A DNA stretch of 32,568 nt from Devosia equisanguinis (GTDB lineage: Bacteria > Pseudomonadota > Alphaproteobacteria > Rhizobiales > Devosiaceae): NCBI RefSeq assembly GCF_900631955.1, contig NZ_UZWD01000053.1:1-32568 (forward strand), given 5' to 3'. The notes below the pieces were generated by a model that had not been told where the DNA came from, made no database searches, and worked only from the letters and a program-made list of their open reading frames with translations. Position numbers and translations under genes: made by a program. Below are positions 1 through 8,329 of this stretch, piece by piece. Position 1 is the first letter of the stretch. The number at the start of each line of letters is the position of its first letter.

Positions 1-63
1 CCGCGATCCCGCCCCTCGGGAGGGAGGCGAAAGAGCCCTGAGTCCACTTCAGTTTGAAATGGT

Positions 64-615
64 TTAAGCCTCAGCCGGCTTTTGCACCTGTGGCCGGCCA
101 ACCGTCCGCGCCAGCTCCGCGACGTCGAGGAAAAAGTCGGCCTGGCGGCGCAGATCGTCTGAAATCATCGGCGTCGAGGTGGCCAGCGTCGAGACCACCG
201 TCACCCGCTTGCCCTTGCGCTGCAGCGCCGCCACCAGCGCGGTAAAGTCGCCATCGCCGGAAAACAGGATCAGGTGATCATAATAGGGTGATTGCTCGAG
301 GGCATCGACCGTGAGCTCGATGTCCATATTGCCCTTGATCTTGCGGCGCCCCAGGGCATCGGTGAATTCCTTGGCCGGCTTGGTCACCACCGTATAGCCG
401 TTATAATCAAGCCAATCGATCAAAGGGCGGATCGATGAATATTCCTGATCTTCCACCAGGGCTGTGTAGTAATTGGCCCGCAGCAGATATGCCTTGGCGC
501 TGAATTCGGTGAGGAGTTTTCGGTAATCGATATCGATGCCAACGGCCTTCGATGTTGCATAAAGATTGGCGCCATCGATAAAAAGCGCGATTTTCTCGCG
601 TGGATCAATTGCCAT
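64..615 (-). CDS. NYN (LabA/DUF88-like) domain protein, putative PIN-like nuclease
   Basis: The 183-residue product has the NYN/PIN-like fold signature: FIDGANLY near residues 12-19 (Asp14), an acidic DIEL segment around 98-101, and FSGDGDF around 118-124 (Asp121, Asp123). These are the expected metal-binding acidic positions of this RNase-like superfamily. LabA/DUF88 proteins are thought to act on RNA, but the substrate here is unknown. The reading frame continues 40 codons upstream, but I chose the ATG at 613-615 because GGAG lies 7 bases upstream and family homology begins with this MAIDPREKIALF segment. It is divergent from rpoZ. The family is firm; the function is inferred. Confidence 0.88.
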   Translation of the reverse strand: MAIDPREKIALFIDGANLYATSKAVGIDIDYRKLLTEFSAKAYLLRANYYTALVEDQEYSSIRPLIDWLDYNGYTVVTKPAKEFTDALGRRKIKGNMDIELTVDALEQSPYYDHLILFSGDGDFTALVAALQRKGKRVTVVSTLATSTPMISDDLRRQADFFLDVAELARTVGRPQVQKPAEA

Positions 616-813
616 ATTAATGCTCCGACTGAAATGCTTTGTAGTTGAAAATACGCCACCCGCGTCCCCAGGGGCAGCTTTGAAACTAAGAATGCGTTTA
701 AATTCGCTATTCGCACATTTTCGGCGAGGCGACAAGCTCCGCCCCTTAGCCTTGTCATCGTGGACTGCATCGTGTAAGGCAGGCCTTCATTCCCCCAAAG
801 TGTGGAGACGTCT
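616..813. promoter_or_regulatory. Divergent intergenic region between the NYN gene and rpoZ
   Basis: This 198-base region must contain the promoters for both divergent genes. It is more AT-rich around 680-720 than the flanking genes. I found no convincing -35/-10 pair on either strand. The only clear signals are Shine-Dalgarno motifs, GGAG at 623-626 read on the minus strand and GGAG at 804-807 on the plus strand. Confidence 0.4.
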
Positions 814-1182
814 GTGGCACGCGTCACCGTTGAAGACTGCATCGAGAAGGTCGAGAATCGCTTCGATCTCGTCCTCATGGCCGCTCATCGCGCGCGCATG
901 ATTTCCTCCGGCGCGCAGATCACCGTTCCCCGCGACAATGACAAGAATCCCGTCGTTGCCCTGCGCGAAATCGGCGATGGCACCATTTCTCCTGATGATT
1001 TGCACGAAGATCTGATTCATTCGCTGCAGAAATATGTCGAAGTCGACGAACCCGAATCCAGCGCCGCTCCGCTGATCGAGAGCGCCGGTGATGACGATTC
1101 GATCAATTTCGATACCATCAGCGAAGAAGAACTGCTGCGCGGCATCGAAAGCCTCGCTCCCCCCGAGCGTCGCGATGACTGA
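814..1182 (+). CDS. rpoZ: DNA-directed RNA polymerase omega subunit
   Basis: This 122-residue protein is the small omega subunit that helps fold and assemble the beta' subunit of RNA polymerase. The N-terminal [19 protein letters not shown] block, the RARMIS motif and the [12 protein letters not shown] segment are characteristic of alphaproteobacterial omega. The acidic C-terminal tail is also usual for this group. The start is the GTG at 814: GGAG at 804-807 sits 6 bases upstream and known homologs begin [13 protein letters not shown] 12 bases earlier is in frame but overlaps the Shine-Dalgarno. It is followed by hairpins and a terminator, so it is probably transcribed separately from rsh. 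Confidence 0.96.
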   Translation: MARVTVEDCIEKVENRFDLVLMAAHRARMISSGAQITVPRDNDKNPVVALREIGDGTISPDDLHEDLIHSLQKYVEVDEPESSAAPLIESAGDDDSINFDTISEEELLRGIESLAPPERRDD

Positions 1183-1199
1183 GAGCCGTCCCGCTAGGG

Positions 1200-1224
1200 C
1201 AAATCGCTCCGGTGGAGCGATTTG
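1200..1224. repeat. Perfect 11-bp hairpin downstream of rpoZ
   Basis: Arms 1200-1210 (CAAATCGCTCC) and 1214-1224 are perfect inverted repeats around a 3-base loop. No T tract follows, so it is unlikely to be a simple intrinsic terminator and may be a dispersed palindromic element or an mRNA 3'-end stabiliser. A second, weaker hairpin (GAGCAG / CTGCTC, 1229-1234 and 1243-1248) follows immediately. Confidence 0.6.
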
Positions 1225-1306
1225 AGGCGAGCAGGCCAAAGTCTGCTCCCACTATGGCGGCAAACAACACAATTGCCGTTGCCTAGCCGCCAGAGGCGAC
1301 TATATC

Positions 1307-1340
1307 AAAAGAGCGTCCGGCCTGCGTCGGGCGCTCTTTT
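1307..1340 (+). terminator. Rho-independent terminator between rpoZ and rsh
   Basis: A 13-bp stem, with one G-U pair, joins 1307-1319 and 1328-1340 around an 8-base loop. The right arm ends in TTTT and the left arm begins AAAA, so the structure could work in either direction. It lies about 125 bases after the rpoZ stop and 51 bases before rsh. Confidence 0.75.
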
Positions 1341-1391
1341 CATTTCCAAAACAGGCGCTAAGCTCATCCATAAGAGCGAGCGGCTAATCAT

Positions 1392-3674
1392 ATGATGCGT
1401 CAGTACGAGCTTGTCGAACGCGTTCAGGCCTATAACCCGAACGCCGATGAGCAATTGTTGAATAAGGCCTATGTCTACGCCATGCAGAAGCATGGCTCGC
1501 AAAAGCGCGCCTCTGGCGACCCTTACTTCAACCACCCGCTTGAGGTCGCTGCGATCCTCACCGAACTCAAGCTCGACGATGCCTCGATCGCCGTGGGCCT
1601 CTTGCACGACACGATCGAGGATACCGACGCCACCCGCGCCGAGATCGACCAGATGTTCGGCGGTGAAATCGGCACCATTGTCGATGGCCTGACCAAGATC
1701 GAGCGGCTGAACCTGGTGTCCCGCGAAGAGGCGCAGGCCGAAAACCTGCGCAAGCTGCTCCTGGCCATCAGCCAGGACGTGCGCGTGCTGCTGGTCAAGC
1801 TGGCCGACCGCCTGCACAATATGCGTACCTTGCAATATATGCGCGCCGACAAGCAGCAGCGCATTGCCCAGGAGACCATGGATATCTATGCGCCGCTCGC
1901 CGGCCGCATGGGTATGCAGGATATGCGCAACGAGCTGGAGGACCTCAGCTTCCGCATCCTGCATCCGGATCACTACGAAGCGATCACGGTGCGTCTGGAT
2001 CAGATGCAGGCCGACCATCGCGAGACCATCGACACCATCACCTCCGAGCTGACCGACCGGCTTTCCGCCGAAGGCATCACCGCGCGGGTCAAGGCGCGGG
2101 TTAAGTCGCCCTATTCGATCTTCTCCAAGATCGAGCGCAAATCCATCGCGCTGGAACAGCTGTCCGACATGATCGGCTTCCGCGTCGTCGTTGGTTCCAT
2201 CGACCAGTGCTACAAGACCGTTGGTCTCGTGCACACCGCCTGGAAAGTGGTCCCCGGGCGGTTCAAGGACTATATTTCGGTCCCCAAGCACAACGACTAC
2301 CAGTCGATCCACACCACCATTGTCGGGCCCAGCCGCCAGCGCGTCGAACTACAGATCAGAACCGAGGAAATGGACCGCATCGCCGAATTCGGCATTGCCG
2401 CCCATGCGCTCTACAAGGATGGCGCCTCGGCCAATCTCGGTCGCATCGAGAGCGAATCCCAGGCCTATGGCTCGCTGCGCCAAACCATCAGTCATCTGAC
2501 TTCGGGCATTTCGACCGAGGATTTTCTCGAATACACCAAGCTGGAGCTGTTTCAGGACCAGGTGTTCTGCTTCACCCCCCGCGGCCGGCTGATCGCGCTG
2601 CCCCGCGGCGCCACGCCCATCGACTTCGCCTATGCGCTGCATACCGATATCGGCGACACCTGCGTCGGTGCCAAGATCAATGGCTTGATCCTGCCGCTGG
2701 TGACGCAATTGCGCTCCGGCGACGAAGTCGAAATCCTGCGCGACCAGAACCATCGCCCGCCCTCCAACTGGATCGGCATTGCCGCCACCGGCAAGGCGCG
2801 CGCCGCCATTCGCCGGGCGGTGCGCCAGACCGCCACCCAGCGCGCCTTTGCCCTGGGCGAAAACGTGCTCTCCATGATGTTGGAGCGCGAAGGGGTTATG
2901 CTCGATGAGAGCGAGGCCAAAACTCTGGCCGAGGCGTTGGAACAGCCCAATAAGCGCGACCTGCTGATCGCCATTGGCGAGGGCAAGATCGGCAGTGAGG
3001 ACCTTGGCAATGCACTCGCCCAGGTCAAGGGCATCCGCAAGCGCCGCCGCAAGCTCGACCTGCCGGTGGCCGACACCGCCGATGGCTGGTTCGCCCTGCG
3101 CGCCACCGACCAGTTCCGCTTCCGCGTTCCCGGTGGCCAGCGCTCGGGCAGTCATGCCAAGGCGGCCCTGGCCCAGCTTGATTTCCACACCCCGGTGCAA
3201 TTGTCGGGGGAGGGCGTCGTGCCGGGCGATCGCCTTGTCGGCATTCTCGAGCCCGACCGGCCGATCACCGTCTATCCCATCCATTCCGATGCGCTGATGG
3301 ACAAGCACGACAGCGACGTGGCCTGGGTCGATGTCCGCTGGAACCTGCAGGGCAGCGAAGAGCGGCTCTATCCGACGGTCATTTCCATGGAATCGGTCAA
3401 CAAGCCCGGCTCGCTCGCCCAGATTTCGTCGGCAATCGCTGCCTGCGAGGCCAATATCAACAATCTGGTGATGCGGATGATTTCGCCCGACTTTCACCAG
3501 ATGATCTTCGAAATCGAGGTGCGCGACCTTGCGCAACTGACCGATGTTCTGGCAACCCTCAAGCGCAGCCCCGGCCTTTCGGCCGTCCAGCGCGCCGGCC
3601 TCCGCGAGGCCAGCATGATTTCGACGCTGGAATGGGATGGCAGGATCGACAGGAGTGCGCGCAATGACGAATGA
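1392..3674 (+). CDS. rsh: Bifunctional (p)ppGpp synthetase/hydrolase, RSH family
   Basis: The 760-residue protein makes and degrades the stringent-response alarmone (p)ppGpp. Domains in order: HD hydrolase (about 25-160; His48, His72-Asp73, and [11 protein letters not shown] with Asp139), nucleotidyltransferase synthetase (about 235-350; DMIGFRV, and [10 protein letters not shown] with Glu319), TGS (about 388-450), and C-terminal ACT (about 685-755). The synthetase loop has the RFKD form (290-293) of bifunctional SpoT/Rel enzymes, not the acidic form of monofunctional RelA. With an intact HD site this predicts both activities, as expected for the single Rsh of alphaproteobacteria. The gene starts [11 protein letters not shown], as in relatives. 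The last 11 bases overlap pyrE, indicating coupled translation. Confidence 0.96.
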   Translation: MMRQYELVERVQAYNPNADEQLLNKAYVYAMQKHGSQKRASGDPYFNHPLEVAAILTELKLDDASIAVGLLHDTIEDTDATRAEIDQMFGGEIGTIVDGLTKIERLNLVSREEAQAENLRKLLLAISQDVRVLLVKLADRLHNMRTLQYMRADKQQRIAQETMDIYAPLAGRMGMQDMRNELEDLSFRILHPDHYEAITVRLDQMQADHRETIDTITSELTDRLSAEGITARVKARVKSPYSIFSKIERKSIALEQLSDMIGFRVVVGSIDQCYKTVGLVHTAWKVVPGRFKDYISVPKHNDYQSIHTTIVGPSRQRVELQIRTEEMDRIAEFGIAAHALYKDGASANLGRIESESQAYGSLRQTISHLTSGISTEDFLEYTKLELFQDQVFCFTPRGRLIALPRGATPIDFAYALHTDIGDTCVGAKINGLILPLVTQLRSGDEVEILRDQNHRPPSNWIGIAATGKARAAIRRAVRQTATQRAFALGENVLSMMLEREGVMLDESEAKTLAEALEQPNKRDLLIAIGEGKIGSEDLGNALAQVKGIRKRRRKLDLPVADTADGWFALRATDQFRFRVPGGQRSGSHAKAALAQLDFHTPVQLSGEGVVPGDRLVGILEPDRPITVYPIHSDALMDKHDSDVAWVDVRWNLQGSEERLYPTVISMESVNKPGSLAQISSAIAACEANINNLVMRMISPDFHQMIFEIEVRDLAQLTDVLATLKRSPGLSAVQRAGLREASMISTLEWDGRIDRSARNDE

Positions 3675-4257
3675 GGATGTTCTGGCCATTTTCCGCGAAT
3701 GCGGTGCCATGCTGGAGGGACATTTCATCCTGTCGTCTGGCCTGCGCTCGCCGGTTTTCCTGCAGAAGGCCAAGGTGTTCCAATATGCCCACCAGACCGA
3801 AAAGCTCTGCAGGGCCCTGGCCGAAAAGATCCGCGCCGAAGGCTATGGCGATGTGACCAAGGTGGTGTCTCCGGCCATTGGCGGCATTATTCCCGGCTAC
3901 GAAACCTCCCGCCATCTCGGCGTCCCCGCGCTTTACACCGAGCGCGTCGATGGCCAGTTCGAGCTGCGCCGCGGCTTCGAGATCGAGCCCGATGACAAGG
4001 TCATCGTCGTCGAGGACATCGTCTCTACCGGCCTCTCGATCCGCGAATGCGTCGATGCCCTGCGCAAGATCGGCGCCAATGTGGTCGCCGCCGCCTGCCT
4101 CATCGACCGCTCCGCCGGCGAAGCCGATGTCGGCGTGCCGCTGGTCTCGCTGATCCAGTACAAGGTCCATGCCTATCCGGCCGACCAGTTGCCCCCCGAA
4201 CTCGCCGCTATCCCCGCCATCAAGCCTGGCAGCCGCGGCATCCAGGGTGTGAAGTGA
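3664..4257 (+). CDS. pyrE: Orotate phosphoribosyltransferase
   Basis: The 197-residue enzyme converts orotate and PRPP to orotidine 5'-phosphate in pyrimidine synthesis. The PRPP-binding signature [11 protein letters not shown] is at residues 113-123, and [12 protein letters not shown] near the N-terminus is typical of alphaproteobacterial PyrE. The start is the ATG at 3664, with AGGAG at 3651-3655 placed 8 bases upstream. The frame is open further upstream, but that part lies inside rsh. The gene begins 11 bases before the rsh stop. An inverted pair of palindromic repeats lies between it and acpS. Confidence 0.96.
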   Translation: MTNEDVLAIFRECGAMLEGHFILSSGLRSPVFLQKAKVFQYAHQTEKLCRALAEKIRAEGYGDVTKVVSPAIGGIIPGYETSRHLGVPALYTERVDGQFELRRGFEIEPDDKVIVVEDIVSTGLSIRECVDALRKIGANVVAAACLIDRSAGEADVGVPLVSLIQYKVHAYPADQLPPELAAIPAIKPGSRGIQGVK

Positions 4258-4268
4258 TCTTCGCAATC

Positions 4269-4315
4269 CCCCCTCATCCGGCGCTGCGCGCCACCTTCTC
4301 CCCGAGAGGGAGAAG
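4269..4315 (+). repeat. Intergenic palindromic repeat, module A, copy 1
   Basis: This element starts CCCCCTCATCCGG and ends with the self-complementary CTCCCCGAGAGGGAGA. A close relative lies at 7400-7448. The neighbouring module B (4339-4393) resembles its reverse complement, so A and B appear to be opposite orientations of one family. Confidence 0.75.
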
Positions 4316-4338
4316 AATGGTCCGGCGCACCCCTCTTG

Positions 4339-4393
4339 TTCCTCTCCCTCTCGGGGAGAGGGTGGATCGGCCAAAGGCCGAGACGGGTGAGGG
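4339..4393 (-). repeat. Intergenic palindromic repeat, module B, copy 1
   Basis: This 55-base stretch is identical, by eye, to 7330-7384. It contains two palindromic cores: CCCTCTCGGGGAGAGGG, and a GGCCAAAGGCC-type core. In the minus orientation it resembles module A. It occupies the pyrE-acpS gap and encodes nothing recognisable. Confidence 0.85.
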
Positions 4394-4423
4394 GGCTTCC
4401 GCAACACACATTGAGGCGGCATC

Positions 4424-4843
4424 ATGATCATCGGCCTCGGCTCCGACCTCATCCAGATACATCGCGTAGAGCAGACGCTTATCCGCTTCGGCGACCGATT
4501 TGTGCAGCGCTGCTTTACCGAGATCGAACAGAAGAAGTCCGATCGTCGGGCCCAGCGTGCCGCATCCTATGCCAAGCGTTTCGCTGCCAAGGAAGCCTGT
4601 TCCAAGGCCCTGGGCACCGGCCTTAGTTTCGGCGTTTATTGGCGCGACATGGGCGTGGTGAACCTGCCGTCCGGCAAGCCGACCATGCATCTGACCAATG
4701 GCGCCGCGCGTGCTCTGGCCCGGCTTGTGCCAGCGGGACACGAGGCCCATATCCATTTGACCATTACCGACGATGCTGGGCTGGCTCAGGCCTTCGTCGT
4801 CATCGAAGCGCTGCCCGTTGACCCCAAAGGCGCAACTGTCTAA
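4424..4843 (+). CDS. acpS: Holo-[acyl-carrier-protein] synthase
   Basis: The 139-residue enzyme transfers 4'-phosphopantetheine from CoA to acyl carrier protein. The signature [14 protein letters not shown] opens the protein (Asp8 is the expected metal ligand), and [16 protein letters not shown] (starting near residue 46) supplies the conserved Glu. The length is normal. The ATG at 4424 has GAGG at 4413-4416. lepB follows 30 bases after the stop, so the two are probably co-transcribed. Confidence 0.95.
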   Translation: MIIGLGSDLIQIHRVEQTLIRFGDRFVQRCFTEIEQKKSDRRAQRAASYAKRFAAKEACSKALGTGLSFGVYWRDMGVVNLPSGKPTMHLTNGAARALARLVPAGHEAHIHLTITDDAGLAQAFVVIEALPVDPKGATV

Positions 4844-4873
4844 CGCTTTGGCACCGCCTGAACGGGGACCACA

Positions 4874-5698
4874 ATGACTCAACCTGCCGACAAGCCTGCC
4901 CAGAAATCCGCCGCCAGCGAGTGGTGGGATACGCTGGTGGTCATTGTCGAAGCGCTGCTCATCGCCATCGTGCTGCGCTTCTTCCTCTACCAGCCCTTTT
5001 CCATCCCCACCGCCTCGATGCAGCAGACGCTGATGATCGGCGACTACTTCGTCGCCAATAAATTCGTCTGGGGCTATGGCAAGCATTCCTTCTCGTTGGG
5101 CCGCTATGGCGACTTCGCGCTGCTCGACTTCGAGCTGCCGATCTCCAATCGCATCCTCGGGCGTGATCCCAATCGCGGCGATATCGCGGTGTTCCGCCCG
5201 GTGCCGCAGAATATCGAATATATCAAGCGCATAGTCGGCCTGCCGGGCGACAGGATCCAGGTCAAGGAAGGCCGGCTCTTTATCAACGGCACCATGGTCG
5301 AGCGCGAACTGGTCGGCACCGCGGAAGATACAGACAGCAATGGCGATACCCGCCAGGTCCAGGTCTATCGCGAAACCTTCCCGGAAGGCACGACCCACAT
5401 CATCCAGGAAATCGGCGACAACCTGCCGCTCGACAATACCCCTGAATATGTGGTCCCCGCTGGCCACTATTTCATGATGGGCGACAATCGCGACCGTTCC
5501 GCCGATAGCCGCGTGCTGAGCCAGGTCGGCTATGTCCCCGCCGTCAATCTCATCGCCAAGGCCGAAGCACGCTTCTTCTCCATCAAGGACAACCTGCCGC
5601 CCTGGCAGATCTGGCAGTGGCCCGCCAATGTGCGCTGGGATCGCATGTTCCAGTCGGTCTATGGCAATGGGCCGTATGACACCACGGAAGCGCCGTGA
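4874..5698 (+). CDS. lepB: Signal peptidase I
   Basis: The 274-residue inner-membrane serine protease removes signal peptides from exported proteins. One N-terminal membrane segment (about 20-38) precedes the nucleophile Ser48 in IPTASMQQTL. The general base is Lys118 in YIKRIVGLPGD. Box E, GDNRDRSADSR, is near residue 207. The periplasmic domain carries a modest insertion (about 145-190), so the protein is slightly longer than the 245-260 residues common in this class. Its TGA overlaps the GTG of rnc by 4 bases (GTGA), indicating translational coupling. Confidence 0.96.
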   Translation: MTQPADKPAQKSAASEWWDTLVVIVEALLIAIVLRFFLYQPFSIPTASMQQTLMIGDYFVANKFVWGYGKHSFSLGRYGDFALLDFELPISNRILGRDPNRGDIAVFRPVPQNIEYIKRIVGLPGDRIQVKEGRLFINGTMVERELVGTAEDTDSNGDTRQVQVYRETFPEGTTHIIQEIGDNLPLDNTPEYVVPAGHYFMMGDNRDRSADSRVLSQVGYVPAVNLIAKAEARFFSIKDNLPPWQIWQWPANVRWDRMFQSVYGNGPYDTTEAP

Positions 5699-6402
5699 GC
5701 CGTCGCGACAAGGGACACGAAAAGCTGCAGGTTCGGCTGGGCTATAGTTTTGCCGATGTCGGCTTGCTCGAACGCGCGCTGAGTCATTCCAGCGCCATCT
5801 CGCCGGGCAAGCGCATCGAACAGTCCTATCAGCGGCTCGAATTTCTCGGCGACCGGGTGCTGGGCCTGGTGGTGGCGGACATGCTCTATGCCCGCTTCCC
5901 CAAATCCAATGAAGGGGAGTTGAGCCGCACGCTCAACACCCTGGTGCGCAAGGAAACCTGCGCCGATATCGCCCGCAAGCTCGATCTCGGCAAGGAACTG
6001 ATCCTGGGTGACAGCGAGGCGAGAACCGGTGGTGCCGAAAAGGACGCAATTCTCGGCGACGTCACCGAAGCCATTATCGGCGCCATCTTTCTCGATGGTG
6101 GTCTCGAGCCTGCATCGGACTTCATCCGGCGCTATTTCACCCAGTTCCTCGCCGATGGTCAGGCCAACCGCGCCGACGCCAAGACCACGCTACAGGAATG
6201 GGCCCAGGCCCGTGGCCTCGAACCGCCGGCTTATCTGCAGGTCGAGCGGCGCGGCCCGGACCATGCACCCGAATTCACCATTGCCGTCGAGGTCGCCGGT
6301 TTCGAGCGGATCGACGCCACCGGCCCCTCCAAGAAGATCGCCGAACACAAGGCGGCCGAGATGTTTCTCATCGCCCAGAATGTTTGGAAGGAAAAGAAAT
6401 GA
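5695..6402 (+). CDS. rnc: Ribonuclease III
   Basis: The 235-residue endonuclease cleaves double-stranded RNA, including rRNA precursors. The catalytic signature RLEFLGDRVL is at 47-56 (Glu49, Asp53), and GDVTEAIIGAIFLDGG at 121-136 carries the second acidic pair (Asp122, Glu125). A double-stranded-RNA-binding domain occupies about 160-232. The GTG start at 5695 overlaps the lepB stop, and its own stop overlaps the era start (ATGA at 6399). The lepB-rnc-era order is widely conserved. Confidence 0.96.
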   Translation: MSRRDKGHEKLQVRLGYSFADVGLLERALSHSSAISPGKRIEQSYQRLEFLGDRVLGLVVADMLYARFPKSNEGELSRTLNTLVRKETCADIARKLDLGKELILGDSEARTGGAEKDAILGDVTEAIIGAIFLDGGLEPASDFIRRYFTQFLADGQANRADAKTTLQEWAQARGLEPPAYLQVERRGPDHAPEFTIAVEVAGFERIDATGPSKKIAEHKAAEMFLIAQNVWKEKK

Positions 6403-7322
6403 ATACCCCCTCCGAACTGGCCGACACCTGCTGTGGCTTCATCGCCCTGGTCGGTGCGCCCAATGCCGGCAAGTCGACGCTGCTCAATGCCCTGGTGGGC
6501 ACCAAGGTCTCCATCGTTACCCACAAGGCGCAGACCACCCGCAGCCAGGTGCGCGGCGTGCTGACGCTGGATCAGGCCCAGCTCGTTTTCGTCGATACGC
6601 CGGGCATCTTCGCGCCCAAGAAGCGGCTTGAGCGCGCCATGGTCGAAAACGCCTGGGGCGGGGCAGGGGACAGCGACATCGTCGCCTTCATCATCGATGC
6701 CGACCGCGGCGTGACGCCCGATATCGAAACCCTGCTCGAGGGCCTCGAAAACATCCGCCAGCCCAAGGTGCTGATCCTCAACAAGATCGACACCGTCAAG
6801 CATGAGAGCCTGCTCGCCCTGTCGCAGAGCCTCAACGAGCGCCTGCGCTTCGAGGCGACCTTCATGCTTTCCGCCCTCAAGGGCCACGGCGTCAAGGATT
6901 TCATCGACTGGTGCATCAAGCACATCCCGCCCGGCCCCTGGCATTTCCCGGAAGATCATCTCACCGATCTCACCATGGCCATCACCGCCGCCGAGATCAC
7001 GCGCGAAAAGCTGTTCCTGCGCGTTCACGACGAGATCCCCTACAATGCCACGGTCGAAACCGAGAGCTTCAAGATCCAGAAGGACGGGTCCTACAAGATC
7101 GACCAGGTGGTCTATGTCAGCCGCGACAGTCACAAGAAGATCGTGCTGGGCGCCGGCGGGCAGACCATCAAGGCCATCGGTGCCGAGGCCCGCAGGGAAC
7201 TCATGGAAATGTACGAGGTGCCGATCCACCTCTTCCTCTTCGTCAAGGTCCGCGAAAAGTGGGCCGACGATCCCGAGCGCTACCGCGAAATGGGCTTGGA
7301 ATTTCCAAGTGGAAAGAACTGA
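6399..7322 (+). CDS. era: GTPase Era
   Basis: The 307-residue GTPase binds the 3' end of 16S rRNA and assists 30S ribosome assembly. Motifs: G1 GAPNAGKS (19-26), G3 DTPG (66-69), G4 NKID (128-131), and a C-terminal KH domain with VLGAGGQTIKAIG. I chose the ATG at 6399, which overlaps the rnc stop and follows a purine-rich GGAAGGAAAAG stretch. The frame is open far upstream inside rnc, but only as an overlap. A repeat pair follows the stop. Confidence 0.96.
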   Translation: MNTPSELADTCCGFIALVGAPNAGKSTLLNALVGTKVSIVTHKAQTTRSQVRGVLTLDQAQLVFVDTPGIFAPKKRLERAMVENAWGGAGDSDIVAFIIDADRGVTPDIETLLEGLENIRQPKVLILNKIDTVKHESLLALSQSLNERLRFEATFMLSALKGHGVKDFIDWCIKHIPPGPWHFPEDHLTDLTMAITAAEITREKLFLRVHDEIPYNATVETESFKIQKDGSYKIDQVVYVSRDSHKKIVLGAGGQTIKAIGAEARRELMEMYEVPIHLFLFVKVREKWADDPERYREMGLEFPSGKN

Positions 7323-7329
7323 ACCCTTA

Positions 7330-7384
7330 TTCCTCTCCCTCTCGGGGAGAGGGTGGATCGGCCAAAGGCCGAGACGGGTGAGGG
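7330..7384 (-). repeat. Intergenic palindromic repeat, module B, copy 2
   Basis: This copy is identical over 55 bases to 4339-4393 and starts 8 bases after the era stop. Here B precedes A, the reverse of the order in the pyrE-acpS gap. Confidence 0.85.
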
Positions 7385-7399
7385 AGCTTGTCGCAACCT

Positions 7400-7448
7400 C
7401 CCCCTCATCCGGCGCTGGCGCGCCACCTTCTCCCCGAGGGGGAGAAGA
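7400..7448 (+). repeat. Intergenic palindromic repeat, module A, copy 2
   Basis: This close relative of 4269-4315 shares CCCCTCATCCGGCGCTG and CGCGCCACCTTCTCCCCGAG with small differences. Its right end lies about 20 bases before the recO start, so the recO Shine-Dalgarno (AGGGTGG, 7451-7457) sits directly against the repeat. Confidence 0.75.
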
Positions 7449-7467
7449 ATAGGGTGGTGCCCGACCT

Positions 7468-8172
7468 ATGGAATGGACCGGTGAAGCCCTGCTGATCGGT
7501 GTCCGCCGCCACGGCGAAACCAGTCTCATTGCCGAGGCCATGGTGGCCGGACGCGGGCGCTATCTCGGCCTCGTGCGTGGTGGCCGCTCCAGCAAGCTCT
7601 CGCCCGCGCTGCAGGCGGGCAATACCGTGCAGCTGACCTGGCGTGCCCGCATCGAGGATCACCTCGGCACCTTCGCTGTCGAATTGCTGCAGGCCCGCGC
7701 CGCCGAGCTGATCGCCGACCGCGACCGGCTCTATCTCAGCCAGCTGGTCTGCGAACACCTGCGGCTCCTGCCCGAGCGCGATCCACACGATCGTCTCCTC
7801 GGCAAAGCCCTGAAGCTGATCGATAATCCTCCCGATGGCGTCGAGCTGGTGCGCTTCGAGCTCGACCTGCTCGATGAGCTCGGCTACGGCCTCGATCTCA
7901 CAAGCTGTGCCGCCACCGGTGTCACCAGCGACCTCAGCCATGTCTCGCCCAAGACCGGCCGCGCTGTCTCGCGCGTGGCGGCCGAGCCCTATAAGGACCG
8001 CTTGCTACCGCTGCCCAGTTTCCTCGCCGCCCGCGGCAATGCCTCGCCCGATGACATTGCCGCCGGTCTCCGGCTCACCGGGCACTTCCTCGACAAGCTG
8101 GTCTGGTCCGCCCGCCGCCTCGATCCTCCGCCCACCCGCGACCTGCTGCTGCAGCGCCTCCTCGCCCGTTAA
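7468..8172 (+). CDS. recO: DNA repair protein RecO
   Basis: The 234-residue protein loads RecA onto SSB-coated gaps in the RecFOR pathway. The N-terminal OB-fold begins MEWTGEALLIGVRRHGE, followed by YLGLVRGGRSSK, and the helical domain contains LVRFELDLLDELGYGLDL. The region that forms a cysteine zinc finger in some RecO proteins retains a single Cys (SCAATG), so no zinc site is expected. It is the last gene of the co-directional run that begins at rsh. The ATG at 7468 lies just after the repeat module. Confidence 0.94.
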   Translation: MEWTGEALLIGVRRHGETSLIAEAMVAGRGRYLGLVRGGRSSKLSPALQAGNTVQLTWRARIEDHLGTFAVELLQARAAELIADRDRLYLSQLVCEHLRLLPERDPHDRLLGKALKLIDNPPDGVELVRFELDLLDELGYGLDLTSCAATGVTSDLSHVSPKTGRAVSRVAAEPYKDRLLPLPSFLAARGNASPDDIAAGLRLTGHFLDKLVWSARRLDPPPTRDLLLQRLLAR

Positions 8173-8210
8173 GCCTCGCGCATCAGCACTGATGACAAGC
8201 CCTCGCTGAG

Positions 8211-8238
8211 TTGTTATAGCTCACTGAGCGCATAAAAT
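8211..8238 (+). promoter_or_regulatory. Candidate sigma-70 promoter for the paired secreted-protein genes
   Basis: TTGTTA (8211-8216) and TAAAAT (8233-8238) are spaced by 16 bases in the recO/8330 gap. The match is fair, and the predicted 5' leader would be about 85 bases. A small palindrome (CATCAG-CA-CTGATG, 8181-8194) lies just upstream. Confidence 0.35.
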
Positions 8239-8329
8239 GCGGACCGTGTAGCCGGCTTGTGCGCCAACATCATGCCGGGGGGCATGACATCGCCCTTTTC
8301 CGACAAGGGTGCTACTGGAGGGACCAGGA

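Noticed and set aside
1305..2312. Long open frame opposite rsh
   Set aside because: It mirrors the rsh coding strand, a common effect of high GC codon use, and shows no recognisable domain or ribosome-binding site.
2349..3773. 474-codon open frame on the minus strand within rsh and pyrE
   Set aside because: It is fully antisense to two clearly conserved genes and has biased, domain-free composition.
4258..4423. Short reading frames through the pyrE-acpS gap
   Set aside because: They translate the palindromic repeats; the same peptide appears at 7330-7384 because the DNA repeat is shared, not because a protein is conserved.
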